From CAVZVW01 sp963778845 (GTDB lineage: Bacteria; Actinomycetota; Actinomycetes; Actinomycetales; Kineosporiaceae): a stretch of 64,000 nt of DNA. The notes beneath the pieces are model-generated. The model saw only the letters and a list, made by a program, of their open reading frames with translations, had not been told where the DNA came from and did not search any database. Positions 15,639 through 25,222 of this stretch are shown here, piece after piece; positions within the stretch are counted from its first letter, which is position 1, and every line of letters starts with the position of its first letter. The stretch covers positions 1,302,001 through 1,366,000 of the forward strand of contig CAVZVW010000009.1 of NCBI GenBank assembly GCA_963778845.1. The letters run 5' to 3'. The position numbers and the translations under genes were made by a program.

Positions 15639-15676
15639 TACTAGTACATAGTATCGCCGAGTAGTCCAGGTGCAAG
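15639..15676 (-). promoter_or_regulatory. PadR operator overlapping the padR promoter
   Basis: TACTAGTACATAGTA at 15639-15653 is a dyad with TACTA/TAGTA arms. On the minus strand, TACTAT (15653-15648) is a good -10 and TTGCAC (15675-15670) a fair -35 with a 16-nt spacer. The AT-rich dyad stands out in this GC-rich window and suits PadR autorepression. Confidence 0.6.
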
Positions 15677-15802
15677 CGAGGACAGCGCGTCCTGGCACGG
15701 CTGCCGCGCCCTGTGGTCAGCGGGGTGCCGGGACGTCGCCGTGTCGGGCCATCTCGCCCGGGTGCGGGCGGCCAGCTCCGCGCGATCAGCGACTCCAGCC
15801 GG

Positions 15803-16009
15803 TCAGCGCAGGCGGGCGGCCGCCTCGACCACGAGCGGGTCGAGCGCCTCGTCGTCCTCCCGCACCGCCGCGACGAGCTGCGCGCGCATCCGCGGGTCCC
15901 AGAACGTCGTGACGTGCGCCGCGATGCCGGCGACGGCGGCCTCGTGCGGCAGGTACCGGAACTGCGCCGCGATGTCGTTGGCCAGCCGCACCTGGGTGGC
16001 TGCCGCCAT
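15803..16009 (-). CDS. fdsD: Formate dehydrogenase delta subunit
   Basis: 68 residues from the ATG at 16009, which overlaps the stop of the large-subunit gene (TGATG). It matches the FdsD type: VRLANDIAAQFRYLPHEAAVAGIAAHVTTFWDPRMRAQLVAAVREDDEALDPLVVEAAARL. The FWDPRMR segment is the family signature. FdsD is a small accessory subunit of soluble NAD-linked formate dehydrogenases, thought to help cofactor insertion. As last gene of fdsGBAD it completes the operon. A frame going up to 16693 is a shadow of the large subunit. Confidence 0.88.
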   Translation of the reverse strand: MAAATQVRLANDIAAQFRYLPHEAAVAGIAAHVTTFWDPRMRAQLVAAVREDDEALDPLVVEAAARLR

Positions 16010-18850
16010 CACTGGCCCGCCACCGCGACGGCGTCGGCGTCGGCGAGCGCGCCCTCGGCGATGCGGGGGGAGACCGCCTGACGCAGCGCCACCTCGACGG
16101 CGGTCACCTTGTACTCCGGGCAGTTCGTGGCCCAGTCCGACAGCTCGGTCGTCACCACGTTCGCGCCCGTCACCGGGTGGTGGAACGTGGTGTAGACGAC
16201 GCCCACCGGCATCCGGTCCGAGAGCACCGCTCGCAGCGACGTCTCCCCGACGCGCGAGGCCAGGCTCACCAGGTCGCCGTCGCAGATCCCGCGCACCTCG
16301 GCGTCGTGCGGGTGCATCTCCAGCACGTCCTCGGGGTGCCAGCGCACGTTCTCGGTACGACGCGTCTGGGCGCCGACGTTGTACTGGCTGAGGATGCGGC
16401 CGGTGGTCAGGATCAGCGGGAACCGGCGGGTCGAGCGCTCCTGCGTCGGCACGTACGGCGTCGGGATCAGGTGGCCCTTGCCGCGCACGAACCCGCTCAC
16501 GTGCATGATCGGCGTGCCGTCGGGTGCACCGGCGTTGCACGGCCACTGCACCGAGCCCACGGCGTCCAGCTTGGCGAAGGACACCCCCGAGAACGTCGGG
16601 GTCGTCACGGCGATCTCGTCCATGATCTGTCCCGGGTGGTCGTAGGCCATCGGGTAGCCCATGGCCTGCGCAACCTCGCAGACGATCTGCCACTCGTGCT
16701 TGCCGGTGCGCGGCGGCATCACCGACCGCACGCGGTTGATCCGGCGCTCGGCGTTGGTGAACGTGCCGTCCTTCTCGAGGAACGACGTCCCAGGCAGGAA
16801 CACGTGGGCCAGCTTCGAGGTCTCGTTGAGGAACAGGTCCTGGACGACGACGAGGTCCATCGCGGCCAGCGCGGCCTGCACGTGCGCGGTGTTGGGGTCG
16901 GACTGCGCGAGGTCCTCACCTTGGATGTACAGCGCGCGGAAGGTGCCGTCGAGGGCGGCGTCGAACATGTTCGGGATCCGCAGCCCCGGCTCGGCCAGCA
17001 GCGTACGGCCCCACAGCGTCGCGAAGACGGTGCGGACGGCGTCGTCCGAGACGTGCCGGTACCCGGGCAGCTCGTGCGGGAACGAGCCCATGTCGCACGA
17101 GCCCTGCACGTTGTTCTGCCCGCGCAGCGGGTTCACGCCGACCCCGTCGCGGCCGATGTTGCCGGTCGCCATCGCGAGGTTGGCCATGCCCATGACCATG
17201 GTCGAGCCCTGGCTGTGCTCGGTGACGCCGAGGCCGTAGTAGATCGCGGCGTTGCGGGCGCCGGCGTACAGCCGCGCGGCCTCGCGCACCGAGGTCGCGG
17301 GGACGCCGCTGACGCCCTCCAGCGCCTCGGGGCTGTTCTCGGCGCGCGAGATGAACTCGACCCACTCCTCCTGGCCCTCGCAGCGCTCGGCGACGAACGC
17401 GGCGTCCATCAGGCCCTCGGTCACCACGACGTGGGCCAGCGCGTTGACGACGGCCACGTTCGTGCCAGGCGCGAGCTGCAGGTGGTAGGCGGCCTCGACG
17501 TGCGGGGAGCGCACGAGGTCGATCCGCCGGGGGTCGACGACGACGAGCTGGGCCCCCTGGCGCAGCCGGCGCTTCAGGCGGGAGGCGAACACGGGGTGCC
17601 CGTCGGTGGGGTTGGCGCCGATCACCAGCACGACGTCGGCCTCGTCGACCGACTTGAAGTCCTGGGTGCCCGCCGAGGTCCCGAACGTCTGCTTCAGGCC
17701 GTAGCCGGTCGGGGAGTGGCAGACCCGGGCGCAGGTGTCGACGTTGTTGTTGCCGAAGGCCGCCCGCACCATCTTCTGGACGACGTAGACCTCCTCGTTC
17801 GTGCACCGTGAGGAGGTGATCGCGCCGATCGAGCCGACGCCGTGCTCGGCCTGGATCTCGCGCAGGCGGCGCGCGGTGAACGAGATGGCCTCGTCCCACG
17901 AGACCTCTCGCCACTCGTCGACGACCGAGTCGCGCACCATCGGCGACATCACGCGGTCCTTGTGGGTGGCATAGCCCCAGGCGAAGCGGCCCTTGACGCA
18001 CGAGTGGCCCTCGTTGGCCCCGCCGTCCTTGTAGGGCACCATCCGCACGACCTGGTCCCCGCGCAGCTCGGCCTTGAACGAGCAGCCGACCCCGCAGTAG
18101 GCGCAGGTCGTGATGACCGAGCGGGTCGGCATCCCGAGCTGCACGACCGAGCGCTCCTGCAGCGTCGCCGTCGGGCAGGCCTGCACGCAGGCGCCGCACG
18201 AGACGCACTCGGAGTCGAAGAACGACTCTCCGGCACTCGGTGAGACCTTGGAGTCGAAGCCGCGACCCTGGATGGTCAGGGCGAAGGTGCCCTGCACCTC
18301 CGACGCACGCCCGCACGCACCGCGAGCACACGATGCACTTGCTGGGGTCGAAGTCGAAGTAGGGGTTGGACAGGTCCTTCTCCTGCCCGAGGTGGTTGTC
18401 CCCGGCGTAGCCGTAGCGCACGTCGCGCAGCCCCACCACGCCGGCCATGTCCTGCAGCTCGCAGTCGCCGTTGGCCGCGCAGGTGAGGCAGTCCAGCGGG
18501 TGGTCGGAGATGTAGAGCTCCATCACCGCGCGACGCAGCCGCTCCAGCGTGTCCGTCTGGGTGTGCACGACCATGCCGTCGGTGCACGGCGTGGTGCACG
18601 AGGCGGGGGTGCCCTTCACGCCGTCGACCTCGACGAGGCAGAGCCGGCACGAGCCGAAGGCCTCCACGCTGTCGGTGGCGCACAGCTTCGGGATGTCGAG
18701 ACCGGCCAGCGAGGCAGCCCGCATGACGGACGTGCCCGGGACCACAGTGACCTCACGGCCGTCGACGTTCACGCGCACCGTCGCCGTCGACGGGTCGCTC
18801 TCGCCCGGCCGGGCCGGGGTACCACGGTCGGGCTCCTTGAGCAGGCTCAC
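16009..18850 (-). pseudogene. fdsA: Formate dehydrogenase alpha subunit (molybdopterin), one frameshift
   Basis: This is the catalytic subunit of an NAD-dependent formate dehydrogenase, about 946 residues if one extra base is removed. The start is a GTG at 18850 overlapping the fdsB stop. Residues in order: [2Fe-2S] domain (GSCRLCLVEVDG, SCTTPC), His/Cys cluster (LDCLTCAANGDCELQD), two [4Fe-4S] ferredoxin motifs (KCIVCSRCVRAC and SECVSCGACVQACP), the molybdopterin-domain cluster CAYCGVGCSFK, and active-site ARVCHSPT with cysteine, not selenocysteine, followed by the conserved His. After RCVRAC (near 18300) the frame shifts: one extra G in GTCGGAGGTGCAG breaks the junction before VQGTFALTIQGRGFD. 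All else is intact, so a recent mutation or a sequence error is likely. Confidence 0.88.
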
Positions 18851-20412
18851 CGCACCGCCTCCTTCGCGAAGTCCTCGGGCCAGTACCTCACGGCGCTGCG
18901 GACCGGCATCGGCGTCAGGCCGCCCATCGCGCACAGCGACCCCTCGGTCATGAGGTCGCAGAGGTCCTCGAGCAGGACGAGGTTGGCCTGGCGGTCCTGA
19001 CCCGCCACGATCCGGTCGATCACCTCGACGCCTCGGGTCGCGCCGATCCGGCAGGGCGTGCACTTCCCGCAGGACTCCTCGGCGCAGAAGTGCATCGCGA
19101 ACCTGGCCTGGCTGGCCATGTCGACCGAGTCGTCGAACACGACGACGCCGCCGTGGCCCAGCATGGCACCCGCCGCGGCCAGCGCCTCGTAGTCCATGGG
19201 CAGGTCCAGCTGGCCCTGCGGAAGGTAGGCGCCGAGCGGCCCGCCGACCTGGACGGCGCGCACCGGGCGGCCGCTGGCCGTTCCTGCGCCCCATCCTTCG
19301 ACCAGGTCGCGCACGCTCACCCCGAAAGCGAGCTCGACGATGCCGCCACGGCGCACGTTGCCCGCGATCTGGAAGACCTGGGTGCCCCGGGAGCGCCCGA
19401 TGCCGAGCGCCGCGTAGGCCTGCGCGCCCTCGGCCATCACAGCGGGCACGGTGCACAGCGTCAGGAGGTTGTTCACGACGGTCGGCTTGCCGAACAGGCC
19501 CTCCAGCGCGGGCAGCGGCGGCTTGGCCCGCACGACGGCGCGCTTGCCCTCGATGCTCTCGAGCATCGATGTCTCCTCGCCGCAGATGTAGGCCCCCGCG
19601 CCGACCCGCACGCTCACGTCGAACCGCAGCGCCGACCCGAGGACGCCCTCGCCGAGCCAACCCCGGGCGTAGGCGATGTCCACCGCCCGCTCCAGCGTCG
19701 AGACGGCGTCGGGGTACTCCGAGCGGACGTAGACGAACCCCTGGCTGGCGCCCACCGCGTGGGCGGCGATCGCCATGCCCTCGATGAGGCAGAACGGGTC
19801 GCCCTCGAGCATCATGCGGTCGGCGAACGTGCCGCTGTCGCCCTCGTCGGCGTTGCAGCAGATGTACTTCTGGTCCGACTCCGCCTGCAGCACCGTGCGC
19901 CACTTGACCCCCGCGGGGAAGCCGGCTCCGCCGCGACCGCGCAGGCCCGAGGCCGTCACCTGCGCCACGACGTCGGCAGCGGCCATGCCGAGCGCGGTGC
20001 GCAGACCGGCCATACCCCCGTGAGCGAGGTAGTCGTCGGCCGAGAGCGGGTCGACCACGCCGACACGGCCGAACGTCACCCGCTGCTGGTCGCGAAGCCA
20101 CGCGAGCTCGTCGGTCGGGCCGAGGGCCAGCGGGTGCTCGACCTCGCCAGGAGCCCCGGTGAACAGCCCGGCCGAGACGAGGGAGTCGACGTCGGCCGCC
20201 GTCACCGGTCCGAACGCGAAGCGGGTGCCGTCGGCAGCAGCCACCTCGACCAGCGGCTCCAGCCAGAGCATGCCCCGGGACCCGGTGCGCACGAGCCGCA
20301 CCCGGGCACCGGCGTCCTGGGCGATCTCGAGGACCCGCTCGGCGACGTCCTCGGCACCGACCGAGGCGGCGGCGCTGTCGCGGGGCACGTAGACGCTGAC
20401 GGGCGCACTCAT
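18847..20412 (-). CDS. fdsB: Formate dehydrogenase beta subunit (NuoF-like, FMN/NAD)
   Basis: 521 residues from the ATG at 20412; the longer frame to 20658 is a shadow of fdsG. It passes electrons from the alpha-subunit clusters to NAD+. A divergent thioredoxin-like N-terminal domain (about residues 1-110) is followed by the NuoF core: GLRGRGGAGFPAGVKW (NAD/FMN glycine loop), NADEGDSGTFADRMMLEGDPF, GAGAYICGEETSMLESIEGKR, and the C-terminal [4Fe-4S] motif ESCGKCTPCRIG. It overlaps fdsG by 4 nt at its start and fdsA by 4 nt at its end, which indicates translational coupling. Confidence 0.93.
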   Translation of the reverse strand: MSAPVSVYVPRDSAAASVGAEDVAERVLEIAQDAGARVRLVRTGSRGMLWLEPLVEVAAADGTRFAFGPVTAADVDSLVSAGLFTGAPGEVEHPLALGPTDELAWLRDQQRVTFGRVGVVDPLSADDYLAHGGMAGLRTALGMAAADVVAQVTASGLRGRGGAGFPAGVKWRTVLQAESDQKYICCNADEGDSGTFADRMMLEGDPFCLIEGMAIAAHAVGASQGFVYVRSEYPDAVSTLERAVDIAYARGWLGEGVLGSALRFDVSVRVGAGAYICGEETSMLESIEGKRAVVRAKPPLPALEGLFGKPTVVNNLLTLCTVPAVMAEGAQAYAALGIGRSRGTQVFQIAGNVRRGGIVELAFGVSVRDLVEGWGAGTASGRPVRAVQVGGPLGAYLPQGQLDLPMDYEALAAAGAMLGHGGVVVFDDSVDMASQARFAMHFCAEESCGKCTPCRIGATRGVEVIDRIVAGQDRQANLVLLEDLCDLMTEGSLCAMGGLTPMPVRSAVRYWPEDFAKEAVR

Positions 20413-20939
20413 GCAGGGGCCCCCACTGCAGCCTCGGCGTGCAGCCGGCGGTGCGCCTCGACGATGGCGGCCAGACGCGGCGCGTCCACCCGGCCGAGCA
20501 GCCGTCCGTCGACCTGGGCCGCCGGGCCGAGGGCGCAGTTGCCGAGGCAGAACACCTCGTCGAGGGTCACGGCGCCGTCGGCGCCCGTGGTGCCCATCCG
20601 TTGACCGAGCCGCTCCTCCAGCGCAGTGACCACGGCCTCCGCGCCGACCGACTGGCACGCCTCGGCCCGGCAGAGGCGGACGTGGCAGCGTCCGGGAGGC
20701 TCGCGCCGGAAGTCGCGGTAGAAGCTGAGGACGCCGTGGACGTCCGCCCGGGAGAGGTTCAGCTCCTCGGCGAGCACCGGCACGGCCTCGTCGGGCACGT
20801 ACCCGAACTCGGCCTGGACGGCGCGCAGGACCGGCAGCAGGGCACCGGGTTCGCCGCGGTGAGCAGCGACGACGGCACGTGTCCGGTCATCGGGCGACCC
20901 CGGGCCGGTGACGACCACACTCACCCCGCCAGCATGCAT
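20409..20939 (-). CDS. fdsG: Formate dehydrogenase gamma subunit (NuoE-like)
   Basis: 176 residues from the ATG at 20939. GGAGGG is only 2 nt away from this ATG, so an internal GTG at 20924 is a possible alternative start. It is a thioredoxin-fold [2Fe-2S] protein: LPVLRAVQAEFGYVPDEAVPVLAEELNLSRADVHGVLSFYRDFR is the helical N-terminal domain, and cysteines in RLCRAEACQSVG and CLGNCALGP ligate the cluster. It is first in the fdsG-fdsB-fdsA-fdsD operon and diverges from fdhD, so the shared 78-base gap carries both promoters. Confidence 0.92.
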   Translation of the reverse strand: MHAGGVSVVVTGPGSPDDRTRAVVAAHRGEPGALLPVLRAVQAEFGYVPDEAVPVLAEELNLSRADVHGVLSFYRDFRREPPGRCHVRLCRAEACQSVGAEAVVTALEERLGQRMGTTGADGAVTLDEVFCLGNCALGPAAQVDGRLLGRVDAPRLAAIVEAHRRLHAEAAVGAPA

Positions 20940-21016
20940 CACCCTCCGCGGGGATGACACTGTACGCAACGAAAGTTCCATGCGACAGGGCACCGCCGGC
21001 CGCAGACGGGAGGAGC

Positions 21017-21853
21017 ATGACGCACGCCACCGCGCGCCGCCGCATCGTGCGCGTGGCCGTGGACGCCGCCCACGGCGCGGCGTCCAGCCGCACCGACACC
21101 GTCGCGGTCGAGGAGCCCCTGGAGATCCGGCTGGACGGCGAGCCGTTCACCGTGACCATGCGCACTCCCGGCCACGACCTCGACCTGGCGCTGGGCTTCC
21201 TGGTGGGCGAGGGCGTGCTCAGCCGCCCCGACCAGGTGGTGTCCGCACGGCACTGCCCCGAGGCCGCGGTGGACGCCGACGGCCGGCCCACCCACAACGT
21301 GGTGGAGGTGGGGCTCGCCGCAGGGGTGCACCGGCCGGCACGTGGCCGGCACCGCCACGTCACCAGCGCCTGCGGGATCTGCGGCACCGAGCAGATCGAC
21401 GCCGTGGCAGCCCGCTCGGCCTTCGACGTCCGGGTAGACGAGACCGTCTTCGCCAGCGAGGTGCTCGCCACGCTCCCGGCCCGGCTCCGCAAGGCTCAGC
21501 GGGTCTTCGACACCACGGGCGGGCTGCACGCCGCCGGCGTCTTCAGCGCCGCCGGCGACCTCATGTGCCTGCGTGAGGACGTCGGAAGGCACAACGCCGT
21601 CGACAAGGTCGTGGGTTGGGCGCTCGCGCAGGGCCTGCTGCCGTTGCGCGGGCTCGTGCTGCAGGTCAGCGGCCGCGCGTCGTTCGAGCTCGTGCAGAAG
21701 GCCTGGGCCGCCGGCTGCCCGCTGCTGGCCGCGGTGTCGGCGCCCTCCTCGCTGGCCGTCGACCTCGCCGAGCAGGCCGGCCTCACCCTCGTCGGGTTCT
21801 CCCGCGGCGCCTCCTTCAACGTCTACAGCGGTGCCGCGCGGGTCGGGGTCTGA
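21017..21853 (+). CDS. fdhD: Formate dehydrogenase sulfur-carrier / accessory protein FdhD
   Basis: 278 residues from the ATG at 21017 (GGGAGGAG directly upstream; an earlier ATG at 20954 lacks a site). FdhD transfers sulfur from a cysteine desulfurase to the molybdenum cofactor, which formate dehydrogenases need for activity. The mobile-loop motif SACGICGTEQ has the CxxC pair. EPLEIRLDG, MRTPGHDLDLALGFLVGEGV, CLREDVGRHNAVDKVVGW and VSGRASFELVQKA are all conserved family blocks. Placed divergently beside fdsGBAD, it completes a self-contained formate dehydrogenase module. Confidence 0.95.
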   Translation: MTHATARRRIVRVAVDAAHGAASSRTDTVAVEEPLEIRLDGEPFTVTMRTPGHDLDLALGFLVGEGVLSRPDQVVSARHCPEAAVDADGRPTHNVVEVGLAAGVHRPARGRHRHVTSACGICGTEQIDAVAARSAFDVRVDETVFASEVLATLPARLRKAQRVFDTTGGLHAAGVFSAAGDLMCLREDVGRHNAVDKVVGWALAQGLLPLRGLVLQVSGRASFELVQKAWAAGCPLLAAVSAPSSLAVDLAEQAGLTLVGFSRGASFNVYSGAARVGV

Positions 21854-21860
21854 GCGACCC

Positions 21861-22589
21861 GTGCCGCCCTCGCCCCCGGTCGTCGTGCTCGCGTCGGCCT
21901 CCCCCGCCCGCCGCGCCACGCTCGAGGCTGCCGGTGTGTGCCCCACGGTCGTCGTGTCCGAGGTCGACGAGGCCGAGGTCGTGCGCAGGTACGGGGTCAG
22001 CGACGCCGCCGACGTCACCCTCGTGCTGGCCCGGGCGAAAGCCGAGGACGTCGCAGCGCGAGGCGGACTGCCCCCCGCAGCGATCGTCGTGGGCTGCGAC
22101 TCCGTGCTCGAGCTCGACGGGCAGACGCACGGCAAACCGCTGGACGCCGGGCAGGCGCGCGAGCGGTGGCGTCGGATGCGCGGGCGCAGCGGTGTGCTGC
22201 ACACCGGCCACTGGGTGGTGGACGCCCGCACGCCGCGAGAGGGGGGAACTGGCGGCACGCTGGGGGCCGTGGCCGCAACGCTCGTGCACTTCGCCGACCT
22301 GACGGATGCCGAGATCGACGCCTACGTCGCCACCGGCGAACCCCTGCTGGTGGCCGGCGGCTTCACTCTCGACGGTCTCGGCGGAGCCTTCGTCGCCGGC
22401 GTCGAGGGCGACCATCACAGCGTGGTGGGCCTCTCGCTGCCCCTGCTGAGGGATCTGCTCGGCGAGCTGGGCATCGGGTGGACCTCCCTGTGGGCGCCGT
22501 CCCTCTGGAAGCCCTCCCTCGGGGAGCCGTCCCTCCGGGAGCCGACCGTCGGTGAGCCCCCCCTCGGGGCGCCCTCCGAAGGCCCCTGA
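21861..22589 (+). CDS. maf: Maf-like nucleotide pyrophosphatase
   Basis: 242 residues from the GTG at 21861, 7 nt after the fdhD stop; a frame further upstream is a shadow of fdhD. Maf proteins hydrolyse non-canonical or modified dNTPs/NTPs. Visible are LASASPARRATLEAAGV, EVDEAEVV, CDSVLELDGQTHGKP (catalytic Asp and conserved Lys), and EPLLVAGGFTLDGLGGAFVAGVEGDHHSVVGLSLPLLRDLL. The C-terminal 30 residues are an unusual repeat of PSLGEP-like pentads encoded by a degenerate 15-bp tandem repeat (about 22485-22575), not part of the Maf fold. Maf normally follows accE in actinobacteria, so its separation here is notable. Confidence 0.9.
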   Translation: MPPSPPVVVLASASPARRATLEAAGVCPTVVVSEVDEAEVVRRYGVSDAADVTLVLARAKAEDVAARGGLPPAAIVVGCDSVLELDGQTHGKPLDAGQARERWRRMRGRSGVLHTGHWVVDARTPREGGTGGTLGAVAATLVHFADLTDAEIDAYVATGEPLLVAGGFTLDGLGGAFVAGVEGDHHSVVGLSLPLLRDLLGELGIGWTSLWAPSLWKPSLGEPSLREPTVGEPPLGAPSEGP

Positions 22590-25140
22590 CGAGGGTGTGC
22601 CGTCCGGACTGCCACCGACCGCATCACCACCGGCCGCGCGACCAGCAGCGGATCTGGGTGGATCGGTGGACGGGGAGCATGCGGCTCGCGAGACTGCCTT
22701 GCATGGTCTCGCACGCTCGGTCGGCGCCCCCGTGAGGCAGGCAGGAGAGGGCGACGAGGCAGCGCCAGGCCTGGGGATCCCGTGGCAGCGGACGGGTCCG
22801 GATGCCGGCCTGCTCGACGATGCCGCGGCCTCCCGGCCCACCGAGACCGTGCGCAGGTGGCTCCCCCGGCTTCGCGCGGCCCCTGAGTCGGCGGTCCGTG
22901 CGGGCCAGGTGGGCCTGATCGTCGTCTTCGCGGCGCTCATGCCCTGGCGCCACGGCGTGCTCCGGCTGCTCGGCGACGACGTCGTCTACCCGGTGGTGGT
23001 CGCGCTGACCGCGGTGCTGTTCGGTTGCGCCGCCCGCCGGGAGTGGGGGCGCCGCGCGGCCGCGGCGGGCTGGTCGGTGCTGGCGCTGGCCTGGTTGCTG
23101 GCCGGTGCGGCGGACGTCGCGACCGCGGGGCACCCGCCGCGGGTCGGCTCCGAGGTGTCCGGGGCCGACGGTCTGCTGATCGCGTACTTCCCGCTGGTGC
23201 TGATCGGGGCCTGGCTCCTGCTGCGCGACCGGACACCGCGGTGGCTGCCCGGGGTCTGGTGGACCGGTGTCATCGTCGGCCTCGGGGCCCTGGCGGTCGG
23301 GCTGGCCGTGGTGGACGCCGCGGCGCCGCCCTTCCTGGGGCTGCCGGGCCTGCCGATGCGGGTCGGCGCGTTCATCGTGGCCGACGTCGTTCTCCTCGCG
23401 GCCACGCTCGCCATCGCCGCGGTCGGCGGCGCCCGCCTGGGCCCCGCGCTCTGGCTCGTGACGATGGGACTCGGGCTCGATGCGGCCGGCGACCTTGCCG
23501 GGCTGCTGCAGAGCATGGCGGGGACCTACCGCCCAGGCGGGCCGGTGGATCTCCTGCTCCTGGTCGCCGTCGCGGTGAGCGGAGCGGCGTCAGTGGCGGC
23601 CGTGCCCGACCCGCGCCCCGACCGTCGCCAGGCACGCCTCCCGGTTCGCCCGAGGCCGGGTCTGGTGCCGGCGAGCCTGGTGGTCGTGTGCCTGGGCCTG
23701 GTGGCCTGGGGCCTGGCCCACGACGGGCTCACGCCGTGGGCCACGTACCCGGCCCTGGCCTGCGTCGTCGCGAGCCTGCTCCGGCTGCAGCTGAGCGGCT
23801 GGGAGGAGCTGCGCGGCACCGACCGGCCCAGCCGCGGCAACGCCTGGGCGCGTACGGACGACGTCACCGGGCTGGCGAACCGCCGTGCGGTCGCCGAGGC
23901 CCTCTCCGGTGGAGCGCGGGGCTCGCTCGGACCGATGGGCTGGACGGGGTGGACCGACCGGATCGCCCTCCTGCTCGTCGACCTCGACCGCTTCAAGGAC
24001 ACCAAGGACCTTCTCGGGCTCGACGGCGTCGACACCCTTCTGAGTGATATCGGCACTCGACTGCGGACCGTCCTGCGACCGAACCAGATGCTGGCAAGGC
24101 TGGGCGGGGACGAGTTCGCCGTGGTCCTGCCTGGGGCCGACCGGCACTCCGCCAAGCGGGTCGCGAGCGCTGTGCAGGCGGCGCTCACACAGCCGCTGGA
24201 GGTGTCGGGAACGCTGCTCGACGTGAGCGCGACCGTCGGCGTCGCGACCGCCCGGGTACCCCGGGACAACCCGTCGGAGCTGCTGCGCCAGGCCGACGCC
24301 GCGATGCAGCGGGCGAAGCTCGCGGGCTCGGGCATCGAGATCTACGACCCGTTCCGCGACGCCGACGGCAGCCACGCCCGGCTCCAGCGGATCTCCGAGC
24401 TGCGGGAGGCGCTGGAGCGTGGCGACCTGGAGGTGCACCTGCAGCCTCAGGTGGACCTGCGCTCCGGCGCGGTCGTCGGTGTGGAGGCCCTCGCGCGGTG
24501 GCGCCACCCGCAGGACGGCGTGCTGCTGCCCGACGCCTTCCTGCCGCTGGCAGCCCAGACCGGGCTCATGGGTCCGGTGGCACGCCTGGTTCTGGACCGC
24601 TCGCTCGCCGCATGCGCCACCTGGTGGGCCGCGGTCGGCGAGATCCCGGTGAGCGTCAACCTGAGCGCACCGGACCTGCGCGACCCGCAGCTGCCGGACG
24701 ACGTCGCGTCGAGCCTGAGCCGGCACTGCCTGCCGGGGCGCGCGCTGCACATCGAGATCACCGAGCAGGCGCTGCTGACGGACCCTGCCGGGACCGCTCA
24801 GCTGCTCGAGCGCTGGCGCATGGAGGGGATCGAGGTGTCGCTGGACGACTACGGCACCGGCTACTCCTCCCTGGCATACCTGCGGGAGCTGCCGGTCGAC
24901 GAGGTCAAGCTGGACCGGGTGTTCGCCGCCGACGTGGGCCGGCGGCGCACGGCCACCATCGTCCGACACACGGTGGCCATGGCCCACGGCCTGGGGCTGC
25001 GCGTGGTGGCCGAGGGAGTGGAGGACGAGCAGGCGGCGCGGCTGCTCGCCGAGCTCGGCTGCGACGTCGGCCAAGGGCTCTACTTCGGCGCGGTGATGGG
25101 GATCGACGCGCTGACCCGCAGGCTTCGCCCCGAGACGTGA
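22552..25140 (+). CDS. Membrane-bound GGDEF-EAL c-di-GMP protein
   Basis: 862 residues with this start, but the true start is uncertain: the first 38 bases overlap maf, and the N-terminal 100 residues are a low-complexity Pro/Ala region. Several hydrophobic helices fill residues about 120-410. A GGDEF domain follows (VDLDRFKDTKDLLG; active-site LGGDEF near residue 517) with no RxxD inhibitory site visible. An EAL domain then shows VEALARWRHPQDG, NLSAPDLRD, EITEQALL, DDYGTGYSSLAYLRELPVDEVKLD and VAEGVE. Both catalytic motif sets look intact, so it may be bifunctional or use one domain for regulation. Its input signal is presumably sensed by the membrane part. Confidence 0.9.
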   Translation: MSPPSGRPPKAPDEGVPSGLPPTASPPAARPAADLGGSVDGEHAARETALHGLARSVGAPVRQAGEGDEAAPGLGIPWQRTGPDAGLLDDAAASRPTETVRRWLPRLRAAPESAVRAGQVGLIVVFAALMPWRHGVLRLLGDDVVYPVVVALTAVLFGCAARREWGRRAAAAGWSVLALAWLLAGAADVATAGHPPRVGSEVSGADGLLIAYFPLVLIGAWLLLRDRTPRWLPGVWWTGVIVGLGALAVGLAVVDAAAPPFLGLPGLPMRVGAFIVADVVLLAATLAIAAVGGARLGPALWLVTMGLGLDAAGDLAGLLQSMAGTYRPGGPVDLLLLVAVAVSGAASVAAVPDPRPDRRQARLPVRPRPGLVPASLVVVCLGLVAWGLAHDGLTPWATYPALACVVASLLRLQLSGWEELRGTDRPSRGNAWARTDDVTGLANRRAVAEALSGGARGSLGPMGWTGWTDRIALLLVDLDRFKDTKDLLGLDGVDTLLSDIGTRLRTVLRPNQMLARLGGDEFAVVLPGADRHSAKRVASAVQAALTQPLEVSGTLLDVSATVGVATARVPRDNPSELLRQADAAMQRAKLAGSGIEIYDPFRDADGSHARLQRISELREALERGDLEVHLQPQVDLRSGAVVGVEALARWRHPQDGVLLPDAFLPLAAQTGLMGPVARLVLDRSLAACATWWAAVGEIPVSVNLSAPDLRDPQLPDDVASSLSRHCLPGRALHIEITEQALLTDPAGTAQLLERWRMEGIEVSLDDYGTGYSSLAYLRELPVDEVKLDRVFAADVGRRRTATIVRHTVAMAHGLGLRVVAEGVEDEQAARLLAELGCDVGQGLYFGAVMGIDALTRRLRPET

Positions 25141-25222
25141 CCCTCCCCACCCCGGGCTCGATCTCAATCGGACGTGCACGGCGTCGCGTCGCGGGTGAGG
25201 CAGCTCGCGGCGGACGGCTGCC

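Noticed and set aside
16009..18297. Selenocysteine formate dehydrogenase
   Set aside because: The active-site residue in ARVCHSPT is encoded by a cysteine codon, with no in-frame TGA at that position.
18285..18330. Programmed frameshift in fdsA
   Set aside because: No slippery heptamer, internal Shine-Dalgarno or rare stop-codon context is seen; a mutation or sequence error is simpler.
16916..20101. 1061-residue open frame on the minus strand across fdsA and fdsB
   Set aside because: Most of it is a shadow of fdsB and the C-terminal part of fdsA in the wrong frame. Only its middle, about 18300-18850, is real and encodes the N-terminus of frameshifted fdsA.
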